From positions 6,411,157 to 6,475,156 of the forward strand of contig NC_133301.1 of the NCBI RefSeq assembly GCF_005239225.2: a stretch of DNA of 64,000 nucleotides, given 5' to 3'. The stretch comes from Populus alba. Taxonomy: Eukaryota > Streptophyta > Magnoliopsida > Malpighiales > Salicaceae. The notes beneath the pieces are model-generated. The model did no database searches and was not told where the DNA came from. It worked only from the letters and a program-made list of their open reading frames with translations. Shown here one piece after another: positions 1 through 11,333 of this stretch. Each line of letters starts with the position of its first letter. Position 1 is the first letter of the stretch. A program made the position numbers and the translations under genes.

Positions 1-2156
1 TCTAACAAGAAAATGATGGCACTAATGAGCCATATATTTAGTGAAGGTATCCATGCTATCTAGAGGTTAGTAGTGATATGTGAGAGGGTAATAATATGAT
101 GGTCAAAGGCCTCTCGTACAAAGTAATAGTCATGTAAACCCTAGGTGTAAATTCAACGTAAAATTGAACAAAAATTTTAAATCAGATAAAGAAAATAAAA
201 TCAATGATGTATGAATTTTGATATATAGGACATGAATGTGTGTGTGTGTGTGTGTCAAGGGCAAGGATACAAAAATTGATCCAAAATCATCACTTGTAAT
301 GTTGGTTAAGAAATGTAAACTCGGTACAACTCAAGAGTTCAATAAAAATTCTAAAGAAGTGTATAAGAAAATTAAGCAAATAAATTATGAAAATTAGAGA
401 TTTTATACTTGCAGTAAGGGAAGGGATATGGACCTTTGAAATTTAGAGAAAATGGTCAGCAAATAAATTTTTAAAATAGAAGAGCAAAAAATACCTGAAA
501 AATAAAAAAGTTCAAAATGTGAATTAAATTTAAACGAAAGTGATTTATGAGAAAAGAAAGGTACTGAAGTATAAATTAATGAATTTTGATATCGCTTGTT
601 GAAAATTGATATTAAAAATATATTGGGATGGGTGAAATAATACTCAATAACTATAAAAATTACTATTTGAAAGGACATAGTGGGAAATTTGACAAACTGT
701 TGCCTATATAAGGCTTGTTGTGGCTAGCCATGGAGAATGGAGAAGGAAGAGAGGGAAAACTCCGTTTTGTTTGAAAATTATTGAGAAAAAAAAGGAAAAA
801 GAAGAGAGTTAGTGATACTAAAGGATTTAGGGAACAAAATCCTTTTGATTTAAAGTGTTTTGAAAGAAGAAATTTAGGGATGGAGTGAGGAGAAAGTGAT
901 GGCAACAACAATCAAGGAAGAAGAGGTGGAAATCCTTGATTGGTTAGTAATTGGAGCCTTGATTATTTTTTGGTAAGGTGTCCCAACATCCATTTAACAA
1001 ATTCTTACAACAATTGTTAAATTTCCTTTGATTTTTTCATAAAATTGAGATTAGGGTTCATGATAAATTTTGAGGGAAATGAGAAATTGAATAGAATTGA
1101 TGTTTGTGACATAGAATAGGGTTGAAATAACAAGTAATTTTGAAAGAAAATTTATAGCTCCTTATTATGTATGTGGCCGACCATTGATGTAGAAAGAAGA
1201 AGGGTGTTTTATTTGAATATTTGACTTGATGATGTGTGTTTATATGAATTAAAATGATGAGAAATGAATGAAGAAATAACAATGGAGATGTAAAGAGGGT
1301 TAAGAAGAGTGTTGATTGATTAGTTAATTAAATTGGGGGGGGAATCTTAGAAGGTGTTTTTAACATCATTATAGTGTATTATAACATGGCAAGGAATTGG
1401 TTTGAATGAGGATAAGTTAAATTGGTGATGAAACTGGACATTTTGATCTCTTGGTCTTCCAAAGTGGATTCGAGTATGGAAATGAAGGAATGTGGACTAG
1501 GTCTCTCATAGAAATTATAGTCTTGGATGTTAGTTATCCAAAGGAGTTGACCTTGCTTAATTTGGAGTTTTAAAACTCTAGTTATGGGCTAATAACAGAG
1601 AATGGGTTAGGACATATCCTATTGGACAGTTGGTCATCTTTTCGATAATGGGTAGTTTTGAGGGATTTAGAAGCAGAACTGAGTTCTTCTCCCCTCAATG
1701 GACTTATAGCTCTGTGCCTTAGCTTTCCAAGAGATTAAGCCACGCCTTAAACCAAACTATATAATTTAGTTATGGATGAAACACAAAATAGTGTTTGAAT
1801 GAGGAATGACGCCAATTGTAATGTTGATTTGCATTTTTGTTAAAGAACTTAAGGAAACAGATTTAATGGGTACATGAGATGTAAATTTAAATAAATATGA
1901 TAATAACAAATGAAATGATTAAAAAATAATTGTATAGATTATTGATTTAGAAAGAATAAATGCTCATGAGTAATGACGTGGTATGCTTGTTAATGCAGGG
2001 GGAGCCACAAGACCCAAACAACAGCTAGAGACTACCAGTCAAGCTTTTACAGTAGGTAGGTGCCCAACACTTAAGGCCTTTTATTTTCTACCATTTTTAA
2101 ATTTGCTAGGTATATAAGTGATTTGAACTTGGTGATCTATAAATATGATTGGTATG
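1..2156. other. Decayed AT-rich intergenic DNA, LTR-like in part
   Basis: No open frame here resembles a known protein. A TATATAAGG box near 704-712 followed by purine-rich sequence, and the general texture from about 660 on, recall the promoter and leader of an old LTR. I see no paired LTR, primer site or target duplication, so this is only an impression. Confidence 0.3.
237..255. repeat. (TG)n microsatellite
   Basis: About nine uninterrupted TG units. Simple sequence only. Confidence 0.9.
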
Positions 2157-2830
2157 AATAGAATGTTGTGATATATTGATTAGTTATCTTAAAAATTGGG
2201 ATAATTAATGGTATCAATGGGGTTTCTTTCATACCGACATTTCAGATGCAATTGATTAGCTATCCGGGTTTGGATAGCTAATGGTATCAATGAGGTTCCA
2301 TTAGTGCTGATATTCCTTAAACTAATTAGTCGATCCCGGGTAATTGGATGACTAATGATGTTAGTAAATATTACTAACATTGACATGGTTACTCTCAGTT
2401 AAGGGAGATAAATAAATTGATTAACTATTCTAGGTTGGAAATAATTAATAATATCAATGGATCACATTAGTATCGGCAATCATTTTTTGTGTGATCAGCT
2501 ACTCCGGGTAAGGAGGATAATGATGTCAAGGGTTCTCAACATCGACAACTTAGATAGTAAACCATATATGGATAAGAATTGATTAATTATTCTGGATTAG
2601 GAATACTTAATGATATCGATCGATTGTATTGATATCAACACTTGAATGGAATTGATTAGTCTAACCCAGTAATGGGAGACTAATGATACTAATGAGATTT
2701 ATTAGTATCGGTAATTAATTTCTGGAGAACAGGAGGAGAAGTGTTAATTAGTTATTCCGAAAAAATGAGATAAGCTAATGATATCAAGAAAAGAATATCT
2801 TGGTATCAAATGAGGATTGATCTATAAAGA
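2157..2830 (+). repeat. Degenerate tandem array, ~75-90 bp units
   Basis: Seven or so diverged units follow each other. Each begins with a version of TTGATTAGCTATCCGGGT, continues with a partial complement of it (GGATAGCTAATGATATCAAT) and ends near ATTAGTATCGGCAAT. Starts lie near 2176, 2250, 2320, 2408, 2490, 2577, 2652 and 2735. The first half of each unit can pair with the second (TAGCTATCC / GGATAGCTA), so each could fold into a hairpin. Units differ by many substitutions and small indels, so the array is old. I do not recognise the family; it may lie inside an LTR. Confidence 0.65.
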
Positions 2831-3378
2831 GATGGCATTCAAAATCATTTTAGTCATGTTATGATTTCCAATATGAAATTATTCTTAGTAATTACTTAGG
2901 ATATTAGAAGAAAAATACATATTGTAAAGAAGTTTAAGTTTAAATTTTATGTGTTAAAAGAAATGCCATGAAAATTATTACCTATCATTATTGTTGTTGT
3001 TGTTGTTACCTTTTTATATTTACACGTAAATGTTATTTGTTATTTTGAGGTCCATTAGGGTCATGTTAAGAGTAATATTAGTTTATCTATCTTTTGCTTT
3101 GTAATTATGTTGTAATTCAAGACACTTATCTTCTAAACTTAAAATGTAGTATTGGCCTGTAAATTAAAATGTATGATTTTAACCTAATGATGTAATTCTA
3201 AATACCTATTTTAACCATGCATGTTTTATAATTGAAATTGGATCCTTCACTTGAATTTTATTATATGATATTATTATGCATGACATAGTTATGTAATGAT
3301 AATATGTAGCAATTGAATTATGCCTTGTTTTCTTTGCTGAAATTGAATTTTGTAATATTATTAAATAAAATATGTTGT
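2831..3378. other. AT-rich spacer, no recognisable gene
   Basis: Contains a short (TTG)n run near 2990-3006 and nothing else recognisable. The last five bases before the next element (GTTGT) nearly match the five after 14193 (ATTGT), which is the likely target duplication of the nested insertion. Confidence 0.5.
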
Positions 3379-4628
3379 TGACATGATCAAAAGACTAATG
3401 TCTTCTCCTAAGTGTAAGAGTGTCGAAGTAATAAATAACCCGGTAAGACTGGGATCGAACCACAAGGAGATTAATTGTATAAATTGTAGACACCAACAAC
3501 AACAATGGTAGTAATAATAATAATAATAATAATAATAAAGAAGAAGAAGTTGATGAGAACTTTGAGATGGAAGATTAATGTAAGGATTAAACAATGATAG
3601 AAGAGAAGATCCACTAATGGTATTTCAAACAAGTATAGTATAAACTCTTATTACTCAACTAGAAACCACACACAAAGGAGGTTCTAGTCGGATGATTTGT
3701 TATTAATAGCTCATTATAAATTGTTAACATGATCATATTAATTATCTTATTTAAGTAACACCAAACTTTTAAATATTGTCAGGAATTCATGATACTAACT
3801 TATGTTAACAACAAATCAAGTTCCTTTCATAGCACAGGTGTAGGTAATATCATACAGTTGGGCTATAAGAGTGCCAAGCATTTGTTGTACCAAGTATTAT
3901 ACAACACAAATCTAGATTAACCATTTAACAAGCAAGGTATTCAGAATTAGTAAGATAAAAAGATAAGACATGTTAATATTAAACATTAAAGTCCTGTTGA
4001 GTTTACACTATACTTATTCTTACACCATTAATGTAACCTATTCACATTAACATAATGAACTTAGCTAAACATAATGAAGAAGAGAAACATAAATAAACAA
4101 AACAAGAACATAAATAAGATACAAGTTGACTAAGTAAAGGAAAGGAAATGAAAAGCATAAACAAGATATTAATGAAAGCAAAACTTAAGAATTATAAAAA
4201 AAATAAATAAAGAGAGAGAGCAAGAACAAGTTCTTGATCTGAACAACCAAGCCCCTAAATGCATGGCAAATGCCTCCTTTTATAGGCCAAAATTTGAAAC
4301 TATTGATTTGATGACTAATTGTTGAGTGGGTGGCCAACTCTTCACTTGGTGAAAATCCTTATCTTCTTGTCTGAATAAAACGTCATTGCTAGCATCAGAA
4401 ATGGAACCACCTGTACTTATGAAAGTTATAAGAAATTATCTTATCTTTCCAGGGAAAAAAATTGAGGTCATTTGGACTTCTAGAACTCAAGATATGGGTT
4501 AAACATTGAACAGTATCTAGGCTGTAGGACAAATTCGGACTTCTCTATTGTTGCTATAATTTGGACTTGAAAATGGCTTTTTAAAATCTTAGACTCCACA
4601 TGAAAGTTGTAGGCCTATGTCTTACCTT
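3379..4628 (-). mobile_element. Outer Athila-family solo LTR, left part (inverted)
   Basis: This stretch is the reverse complement of the Athila-type LTR seen at 4640-6186 and 12466-14097. It begins with the complement of the LTR end (TGACATGATC) and runs backwards to LTR position ~341. The missing LTR start, also inverted, is found at 14098-14193. The simplest reading is one minus-strand solo LTR split by the plus-strand element between them, with about 0.4 kb lost at the left junction. A (TAA)n run at ~3510-3538 is the complement of the (TTA)n run inside the other LTRs. Confidence 0.8.
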
Positions 4629-4639
4629 TTCATCCATAT

Positions 4640-5981
4640 AAAGTAGACCTAAATTTATAGTAAATGTTCATATTAAATGTAGGCCTATCACATAAATGAA
4701 AGGATTGATTGATGAGTTCAAGTTTTGAAATTGAAAGGACAAAGAGAAGGCCAAACTTTGAAAAGAGATGTTGGTGCAGTCCAAACTGGAACACTGTTTG
4801 GTAATTGGGTCATATCTCGATTTTTAGATGTCCAAATGATCTCAATGTTTTACACAGATTCGGTAAGATATAGGCCTACAACTTTCATGTGGAGTCCAAG
4901 ATTTAAAAAGGCCGTTTTCAAGTCCAAATTATAGCAATAACGGAGAAGTTCGAATCTGTCCTGCAGCCCAGACACTATTCAGTGTTCAGCCCATATCTCT
5001 AGTTCTAGAAGTCCAAATGACCTCAATATTTTTTCTTGGAAAGCTAAGACAATTTCCTATAACTTTCATAAGTACAGGTGGATCCATTTCTGATGCTAGC
5101 AATGACGTTTTATTCAGACAAGAAGATAAGGATTTTCACCAAGTGAAGAGTTGGCCACCCACTCAACAATTAGTCATCAAATCAATAGTTTCAAATTTTG
5201 GCCTATAAAAGGAGGCATTTGCCATGCATTTAGGGGCTTGGTTGTTCAGATCAAGAACTTGTTCCTGCTCTCTCTCTTTATTTATTTTTTTTATAATTCT
5301 TAAGTTTTGCTTTCATTAATATCTTGTTTATGCTTTTCATTTCCTTTCCTTTACTTAGTCAACTTGTATCTTATTTATGTTCTTGTTTTGTTTATTTATG
5401 TTTCTCTTCTTCATTATGTTTAGCTAAGTTCATTATGTCAAGGTGAATAGGTTACACTAATGGTGTAAGAATAAGTATAGTGTAAACTCAACAGGACTTT
5501 AATGTTTAATATTAACATGTCTTATCTTTTTATCTTACTAATTCTTAATACCTTGCTTGTTAAATGGTTAATGTAGATTTGTGTTACATAACACTTTGTA
5601 CAACAAATGCTTGGCACTCTCATAGCCCAACCGTAATACCTACACATGTGCTATGAAAGGAACTTGATTTGTTATTAACATAAGTTAGCATCATGAATTC
5701 CTTACAATATTTAAAAGTTTGGTGTTACTTAAATAAGATAATTAATATGATCATGTTAACAATTTATAATGAGCTATTAATGACAAATCATCCGACTGAA
5801 ACCTCGTTTATGTGTGGTTTCCAGTTGAGTTATAATAGTTTATACTATACTTGTTTGAAATACCATTAGTGAATCATCTAACATTAACACTTGTTTTTAT
5901 CATTGTTTAATTATCACATTGATCTTCCATCTCAAAATTTTCATCAACTTCTCCCTTTTCTTCTTTACTACTACTACTACT

Positions 5982-6023
<42 letters not shown>

Positions 6024-6186
6024 GTTATTATTATTAGTATTATTGTTATTATTATTGTTGTTGTTGTATTGTTATTTATAATTTATACAATTAATCTCCC
6101 TATGGCTCAACCCCGGTCTTGCTGGGTTATTTATTACTTTGACACTCCTACACTTGGGAGAAGATATCAATCTTTTGGTCGTGTCA
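4640..6186 (+). mobile_element. Athila-type Ty3/gypsy 5' LTR (5'-truncated)
   Basis: It matches the 3' LTR at ~12590-14097 along its length with several percent divergence and ends in ...TGTCA six bases before a tRNA-Asp-type primer site. The first ~140 bp expected from the 3' LTR (starting TGATTAG) are missing, lost with part of the adjoining inverted LTR. It carries a TATA box at 5204-5210 and a long (TTA)n/(ATT)n tract at ~5980-6060. The substitutions between the two LTRs show the insertion is not recent. Confidence 0.85.
5204..5210 (+). promoter_or_regulatory. LTR TATA box
   Basis: GCCTATAAAAGGAGG is the best TATA box in the LTR and is conserved in the 3' LTR (TATAAAA at ~13146-13152). 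It should set the start of the element's transcript about 30 bp downstream. The LTR fragments at 36280 and 40944 stop just short of this box. Confidence 0.7.
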
Positions 6187-6192
6187 AGTTTT

Positions 6193-6210
6193 TGGCGCCG
6201 TTGTCGGGGA
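6193..6210 (+). promoter_or_regulatory. Primer binding site, tRNA-Asp type
   Basis: TGGCGCCGTTGTCGGGGA differs at one base from the tRNA-Asp-type primer site typical of plant Athila/Tat elements (TGGCGCCGTTGCCGGGGA). It lies six bases after the LTR end, as expected for minus-strand priming of reverse transcription. Confidence 0.9.
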
Positions 6211-6395
6211 GGTAAATTCTTGTATAAATTATAGTATTTATTTTATTTTCTCTTGTCACTTTTCTTGTATCTAACTTTGTTTCTTTTTGTTTTCTTTTCT
6301 TCTTCCTTTTATTCTCTTTCTACACATGCATAAGTGTTTGGTCATGTACATTAAGTGGTAGACTTTGTAGAGTATCCTCATCATTTTTAGAAAAT

Positions 6396-8160
6396 ATGGC
6401 CGAAGAAGATAACCAGTCACTTTATAATGAGAATAACCGTGTTAGGACACTTAGAGACCACATGAATTCCACAAGAACAAGTGCACCCTCATGCATAGTT
6501 TTCCCTTTTGATGCATCTCATTTTAATTTTAAGCTAGACATTATTCAACTTTTACCTTCTTTTCATGACTTAGATCTAGAAAATCCATACTTGCATTTAA
6601 GAGAATTAGAAGAAGTTTGTAACACCTATAATGACTTAAATTGTAGCATGAATAACATTAGATGAAAGCTTTTTCTTTTTTCATTAAAAGATAAAGCTAA
6701 AACATGGCTTCAAAATCTTAGGTCAGGATCCATTTGTGTTTAGGATGAAATGCAACAACAATTTTTAAAGAAGTTTTTTCCATCTTACAGAACCAACTCT
6801 TTCAAAAGACAAATCACCACTTGCACTTAAAAACCAAGTGAAACATTTTACCAATGTTGAGATAGGTATCGAGACTTGCTTAATACTTGCCTTCATCATG
6901 GTTTTGAAACATGGAGATTGGTTTCACAATTTTATAAAGGGTTAACACCTAAAGATAGGCAAATGGTTGAATTGATGTGCAATGGAACTTTTGAAGATAA
7001 AGACCTTAATGAAGCAATGGAGTACCTAGACTTGCTAGCTGAAAATGCGCAAAATTAGGACACTACGGGCACTTATAAGGCACCAAGTAAAACGCAACCT
7101 TATACATTTAGTGGAAGTATGTATAACCTTAGGGAAGATCATGACCTCCAATCCAAGTTTGCATCTTTAGCTAGAAAAGTCGAGGCACTAAAATTAAAAA
7201 AGAGTGGTCAATTAAAATCTATTCAAGATATTGTGTGTCAAATCTGTGAAACAAATGAACATGCAACCAATGACTGTCCAACTTTGCCTTCTTTTGAGGA
7301 ATGCCTCCATGAACAAGCCCATGCTTTAAACAGTTTCCAAAGGCCCAATCATAACCCATACTCACAAACATACAACCCTGGTTAGAGAAACCACTCAAAT
7401 TTAATTTGGAAGAGTGATAATAATAATGCACAAACTTCACAACCACCGTTTCAAGCACACCATAATTTTCAAAATTCTCTTAGATATGCACCTCCTTATG
7501 CTCTACCTCTTAGAAGAAATCTTGAGGAAACATTGTATGCATTCATTAAAAAGCAAGAGGAAATCAACACTCAACTTGGTTAAAGCATGACAAATTTTAA
7601 AGATACTTTTGCAAAATTCACATCTGCTCTTAGTTTTCAAGAGAAAGGTAAGTTTCCATCTCAACCACAACAAAATCCAAAGAGGCAATACAATGCAAAT
7701 GCAAGTAGTTCTGGAAGTCAACATATGGATCAAGTCAAATAAGTCATCACTCTTTACAACAGTAAGGTTATTGAAAAGCCCACTCTTGAACCTTGTGAGA
7801 AAAATGATGAGTCAATCTCTAAGAGTAAGGAAGGGGTTGAATCTGAACATTGTAAAGAAAAGACTGATTCTCCGCCAGCACTTCCATTTCTTCATGCCAT
7901 GACCAAACAAAGGAAAATCAATCACAATTCTAAAATCCTTGAAACTTTCAAACAGGTAATGATCAATATACCTTTGTTGGATGCTATTAAAGATGTATCT
8001 TCCTATGCTAAATTTTTGAAAGATCTATGCACTGTGAAGAGAAAATTGAATGTGAAAAAGAAAGCATTTTTAGCCGAACAAGTAAATGCTATTCTTCAGA
8101 ACAATAATGCTTTGAAATATAAAGACCCTGGTTGTCCTACAATTTCTTGCTTTATTGGAT
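6396..8160 (+). pseudogene. Athila-type gag, broken by stops
   Basis: Gag is the nucleocapsid precursor that packages retrotransposon RNA. Fragments starting MAEEDNQSLY (6396), then pieces at 6876-7058, 7119-7385 and 7899-8162, share one frame and read as Athila gag. The order is N-terminal region, a gag core with the KDKAKTWLQNLRSGS-type motif near 6690-6735, a block around 6876-7058 (FYKGLTPKDRQMVE), a CCHC zinc knuckle C-x2-C-x4-H-x4-C at ~7236-7277 (CQICETNEHATNDC), then a Pro/Gln/Asn-rich stretch. In-frame stops fall near 6663, 6740, 7056, 7383, 7581 and 8161; several stand where tryptophan would be expected. It cannot make a full Gag. Family assignment is firm; exact ends are not. Confidence 0.85.
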
Positions 8161-8165
8161 AACAT

Positions 8166-9402
8166 AAAATTGAAAGAGCTTTACTTGATCTTGGAGCTAG
8201 TGTGAATTTACTTCCATATTTGGTTTTTCAAAGTCTCAATCTAGGTGAGTTAAAACCAATTTCGGCAACTCTTTTACTTGTTGATAGATCTGTAAAAATG
8301 CCTAGAGGAATAGTTGAGGATGTGTTAGTACAAGTTGATAAATTCATTTACCCTGTAGATTTTATTGTCTTGGATACACAACCTATTGAAGCATGTAATC
8401 CAATTCCTGTTATTTTAGGACGTCCATTTCTTGCAACTTCTAATGCATTGATTAATTATAGGAATGGGCTGATGAAGCTATCATTTGGAAACATGACATT
8501 GGAGATGAATATTTTCAACATTTACAAGCAACTTGGAGATGATAATGATTTACAGGAAGTGGACTTTATTGAAAAATTAGTTCATGATCAATTTCAAACC
8601 ACTTCCAGTGAAACTGAGATTGATGAACATGACGAGTTGCAAATGGTCTATTTTCAGGAAGAAGCAAAGGCATGTAATTGGAGACCACAAATTGAAGAAT
8701 TGCCACCACGATCAATTGAGTTTATACCTTCAAGTGTTCAACCACCAAAACCTGATTTGAAGTCGTTACCATTCAATCTCAAATACTCATTTTTAGAAGA
8801 AAATGAAACTTTTTCGGTAATAATCTCTTCCAAACTTAATGCACATCAAGAAGGTAAGTTATTACAAACTCTAAAAATGCACAAAAATGCATTAAGATGG
8901 ACCATAGCTGACATAAAAGGAATTAGTCCTTTGATTTGCACATACAGGATTTATTTGGAGGAAAATGCTAAACCCTCTAAAGAAATGCAACGAAGACTTA
9001 ATCCTAATATGAAAGAACTAATGAAAAATGAAGTCATTAAGCTTCTAGAGAATGGAATCATTTATCCTATTTCTAACAACAAATGGGTAAGTCCTACCCA
9101 AGTTGTACCCAAAAGTCTGGAGTCACTGTGATAACAAATGAGAAAAATGAGTTAATTCCAACTCGGACTATTACTGGTTGGCACTTGTGCATTGACTATA
9201 GAAAACTTAATTCAATGATTAGAAAAGATCATTTTCCTTTACCTTTCATGGATCAAATCCTAGAAAGAGTTACAGGTCATGAATTTTATTGTTTCCTAGA
9301 TGGCTATTTAGGTTATAACCAAATTGAAATTGCATTGGAAGATCAAGAGAAGACTACTTTCACATGTCCATTTGGTACTTTTGCATATCGAAGAATGCCT
9401 TT
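8166..9402 (+). pseudogene. Athila-type pol fragment: protease and N-terminal RT
   Basis: The frame continues from gag. Near 8184-8220 is an aspartic protease site of the Athila form (LLDLGASVNLLP), then GRPFLATSNALI. The linker to reverse transcriptase follows (LNPNMKELMKNEVIKLLENG at ~9000), then RT motifs CIDYRKLNS (~9190) and FLDGYLGYNQIEIALEDQEKTTF (~9294-9362). A frameshift near 9108 (lost bases in a run of A) moves RT to another frame. Homology stops at the RRMP motif (~9402), before the catalytic YxDD; integrase and the rest of pol are absent. The DNA after this point belongs to a LOG-like gene. The fragment cannot be functional. Confidence 0.85.
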
Positions 9403-9633
9403 AAGCCATTTTTGAACGTAAAACTAAGGAAAGATGTGAGCCACAATCACAACTACCTGTACATACACATGCTTTTTAAAAATAAATAAATAAATAAAGA
9501 GAGAGTGAGACTACAGCTAGCCTACATATAGGTGGTATGATTGCATTTTTAATTTCTCATCTATAAATTCTTCTCTTCCTTCCCTTCATTTCTACTCAAC
9601 CCATACAATCATCAAATATAGAAGTGTGTAGAA
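9403..9633 (+). promoter_or_regulatory. Putative promoter and 5' UTR of the LOG-like copy
   Basis: The sequence leaves Athila RT near 9402 and becomes AT-rich, with an (AATA)n run at ~9480-9500. A TATA box, CTATAAAT, lies at 9561-9568, about 70 bp before the ATG, and is followed by a CT-rich stretch typical of plant 5' leaders. This suggests the gene was captured with its own promoter as DNA rather than only as processed mRNA. Promoter activity is inferred, not shown. Confidence 0.5.
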
Positions 9634-10287
9634 ATGACAAGTTTCTCAAGTCATCACATAAAAAATATTTGTATTTTCGGTGGATCCAGTCCTGGGAAAG
9701 AAAAAGAGATTTTAGAATTAGCAAATCATCTTGGTCAGGTACTAGCTGAGTGAAAAATTCATTTAGTGTATGGAGGAGGCAGCCTTGGGTTAATGAAGGA
9801 AGTGTCAATAGCTGCATTTTTAGGAGGTAGTCAAGTTTTAGAGGTTGTCCCCAAAGCTTTAGCAAATGGGGACATCATTGGAAAAATAATTGGAGAGGAA
9901 CTACAGGTTCCCACAATGTCTGATCGATTGAATGCCATGTTTAACTATGATGATGCCTTCATTGCTTTACCAAGTGGTCTGGGCACATTAGAAGAGATCT
10001 TTCATATTTCCTCTTGGGTCCAACTGCACATTCACCATAAACCTATAGGTTTGTTAAATGTTAATGGTTTCTATGATAAATTGTTGTCTTTTCTTGATCA
10101 AATTATGGAACAGGAATTTCTAACATCTTCGGCACGACAAATCATAATCTCTACTGCTACTGCTGAACAATTGATTGACCAACTACAATATTTCATCCTT
10201 ATCATTGATCCCTACATGAGTCGCCTAGATTGGTCAACCAAGGAAAGCTGTAAAAAGCTTAGATTAGATTTGAGCCTTCATTTGTAA
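9634..10287 (+). pseudogene. LONELY GUY-like cytokinin phosphoribohydrolase, one premature stop
   Basis: LOG enzymes release active cytokinin bases from cytokinin riboside 5'-monophosphates in the cytosol. The frame starts at ATG 9634 (MTSFSSHHIKNICIFGGSSP) and ends at TAA 10287: 217 codons, close to the family's usual size. Family marks are FGGSSPGKEKE at residues ~15-25, HLVYGGGSLGLM at ~42-53, SDRLNAMF, and the signature at residues 113-121, here PSGLGTLEE instead of the usual PGGxGTxxE. A TGA at 9751-9753 (codon 40) interrupts an otherwise clean frame; the family usually has arginine there, so CGA to TGA is likely. Typical LOG genes have several introns and this copy has none. It sits inside an Athila element between broken RT and the element's 3' region. 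Without readthrough only a fragment lacking the N-terminal nucleotide-binding segment could be made from a downstream start. Family call is strong; loss of function is likely. Confidence 0.85.
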
Positions 10288-10389
10288 AACCTTGTGTCTT
10301 TTGGTTCTATTAATAACATATATATTTTTTTGTTACTTATATTTGTTTAAGTGTGTTTCACGTTTGTCATTGTTCGTTGTTTCAGGTGA
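10288..10389 (+). other. 3' flank of the LOG-like copy
   Basis: AT-rich sequence with TATATATTTTTTTG and no frame, probably the 3' UTR or its remnant. It ends at the target duplication GGTGA (10385-10389) of the solo LTR that follows. Confidence 0.4.
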
Positions 10390-11333
10390 TGATGCGAACC
10401 TCGTGATCACGTGGTCACGCAACCCACAATCAAGATTGAGATATGATCCCGGAAAGCCGAAATAGGTCTGATATGAGTGCGACACAATGGAAACCTACCC
10501 CAAGGCACCAACACTATTGGAATGAGTAGAATGACGCCACAAAGCCAGTTAATCTTCGATAAGTCAGATTCAGTTCGTTCAAGAACTGAAGAATGCAAGA
10601 ATCACTCTCACACGTTAAAACTGAAAAATTCAGAATAATAATCATCCAAGCTGCCGAAATTGTGGCTTACATGAGTTTAAATAGTTCTTGAAAAGTTAAC
10701 CCTAATGGACTCCTTATGTGGACTTATATGAGGTCCACTCAAAACTGGCCCAAAACCCTAAACTGAAAAGCCCATAACCTGATCCAAACAAGCCTTGGAC
10801 CCTAGCTCAAAACAAAGTTTTAATTAAGCCCAAACATTAAAGAAAATAATAAAAATAAGTAACTTGTCATTAAATACCACCAGCCCTTCTTTCCTTGTGT
10901 AGCTAGGATGAATAAGGAATCCTTATAAGAAAAGGATTCTGAAACATTAATGAATCCTTGCCACACTAGGAGATTATATTGCAACTCATTAAAGATCCTT
11001 GTGGAACTAGGAAATTCCCAAAACCAGCTCCCACATCCTTGGAGGAAAGGAATCCTAATCAAATAGGAAGTCCACAAGTCAAATGGAAGTAAATAACAAA
11101 ATCCGTACAGCCTCTGTTGACCAGTATTGGGGTGCCTTACCGAACTCCGATTGACCTTCAATTTTAACCCAAGGTAGTAAGATATGTCTGGAGATTCCAC
11201 ATAAAATATTAGCCCGATCCAACGGTCGGATTGAGAATTATGATTGTTGCCATAAACCTAGAATGTTGCGCTTTTTACGCCAAAATCCGAATCTGACCTT
11301 ACTTGGGTCGTATCACAGGGCTGAACCGTATCA
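10390..11333 (-). mobile_element. Solo LTR, tRNA-Met-type gypsy family A
   Basis: A 944-bp LTR in inverted orientation. Read on the minus strand it starts TGATACGGTTCAGCC and ends GGTTCGCATCA. It is flanked by a perfect 5-bp target duplication, GGTGA (10385-10389 and 11334-11338). Near-identical copies lie at 24172-25115 (plus) and 50535-51479 (minus), and a partial copy with a primer site lies at 53320-53759. No internal region remains, so it arose by LTR-LTR recombination. Confidence 0.95.

Noticed and set aside
3361..3594. Open frame rich in tyrosine on the minus strand, and the isoleucine-rich frame at 5919-6215
   Set aside because: Both translate the (TTA)n/(TAA)n tract within the LTR.
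3379..6186. A simple fold-back transposon with ~1.25-kb inverted arms
   Set aside because: The arms are LTRs: one ends at a primer site with gag behind it, and the other is completed by the piece at 14098-14193.
6193..6210. Possible tRNA gene remnant
   Set aside because: The match covers only the 18 bases complementary to a tRNA 3' end, right after an LTR; it is a primer binding site.
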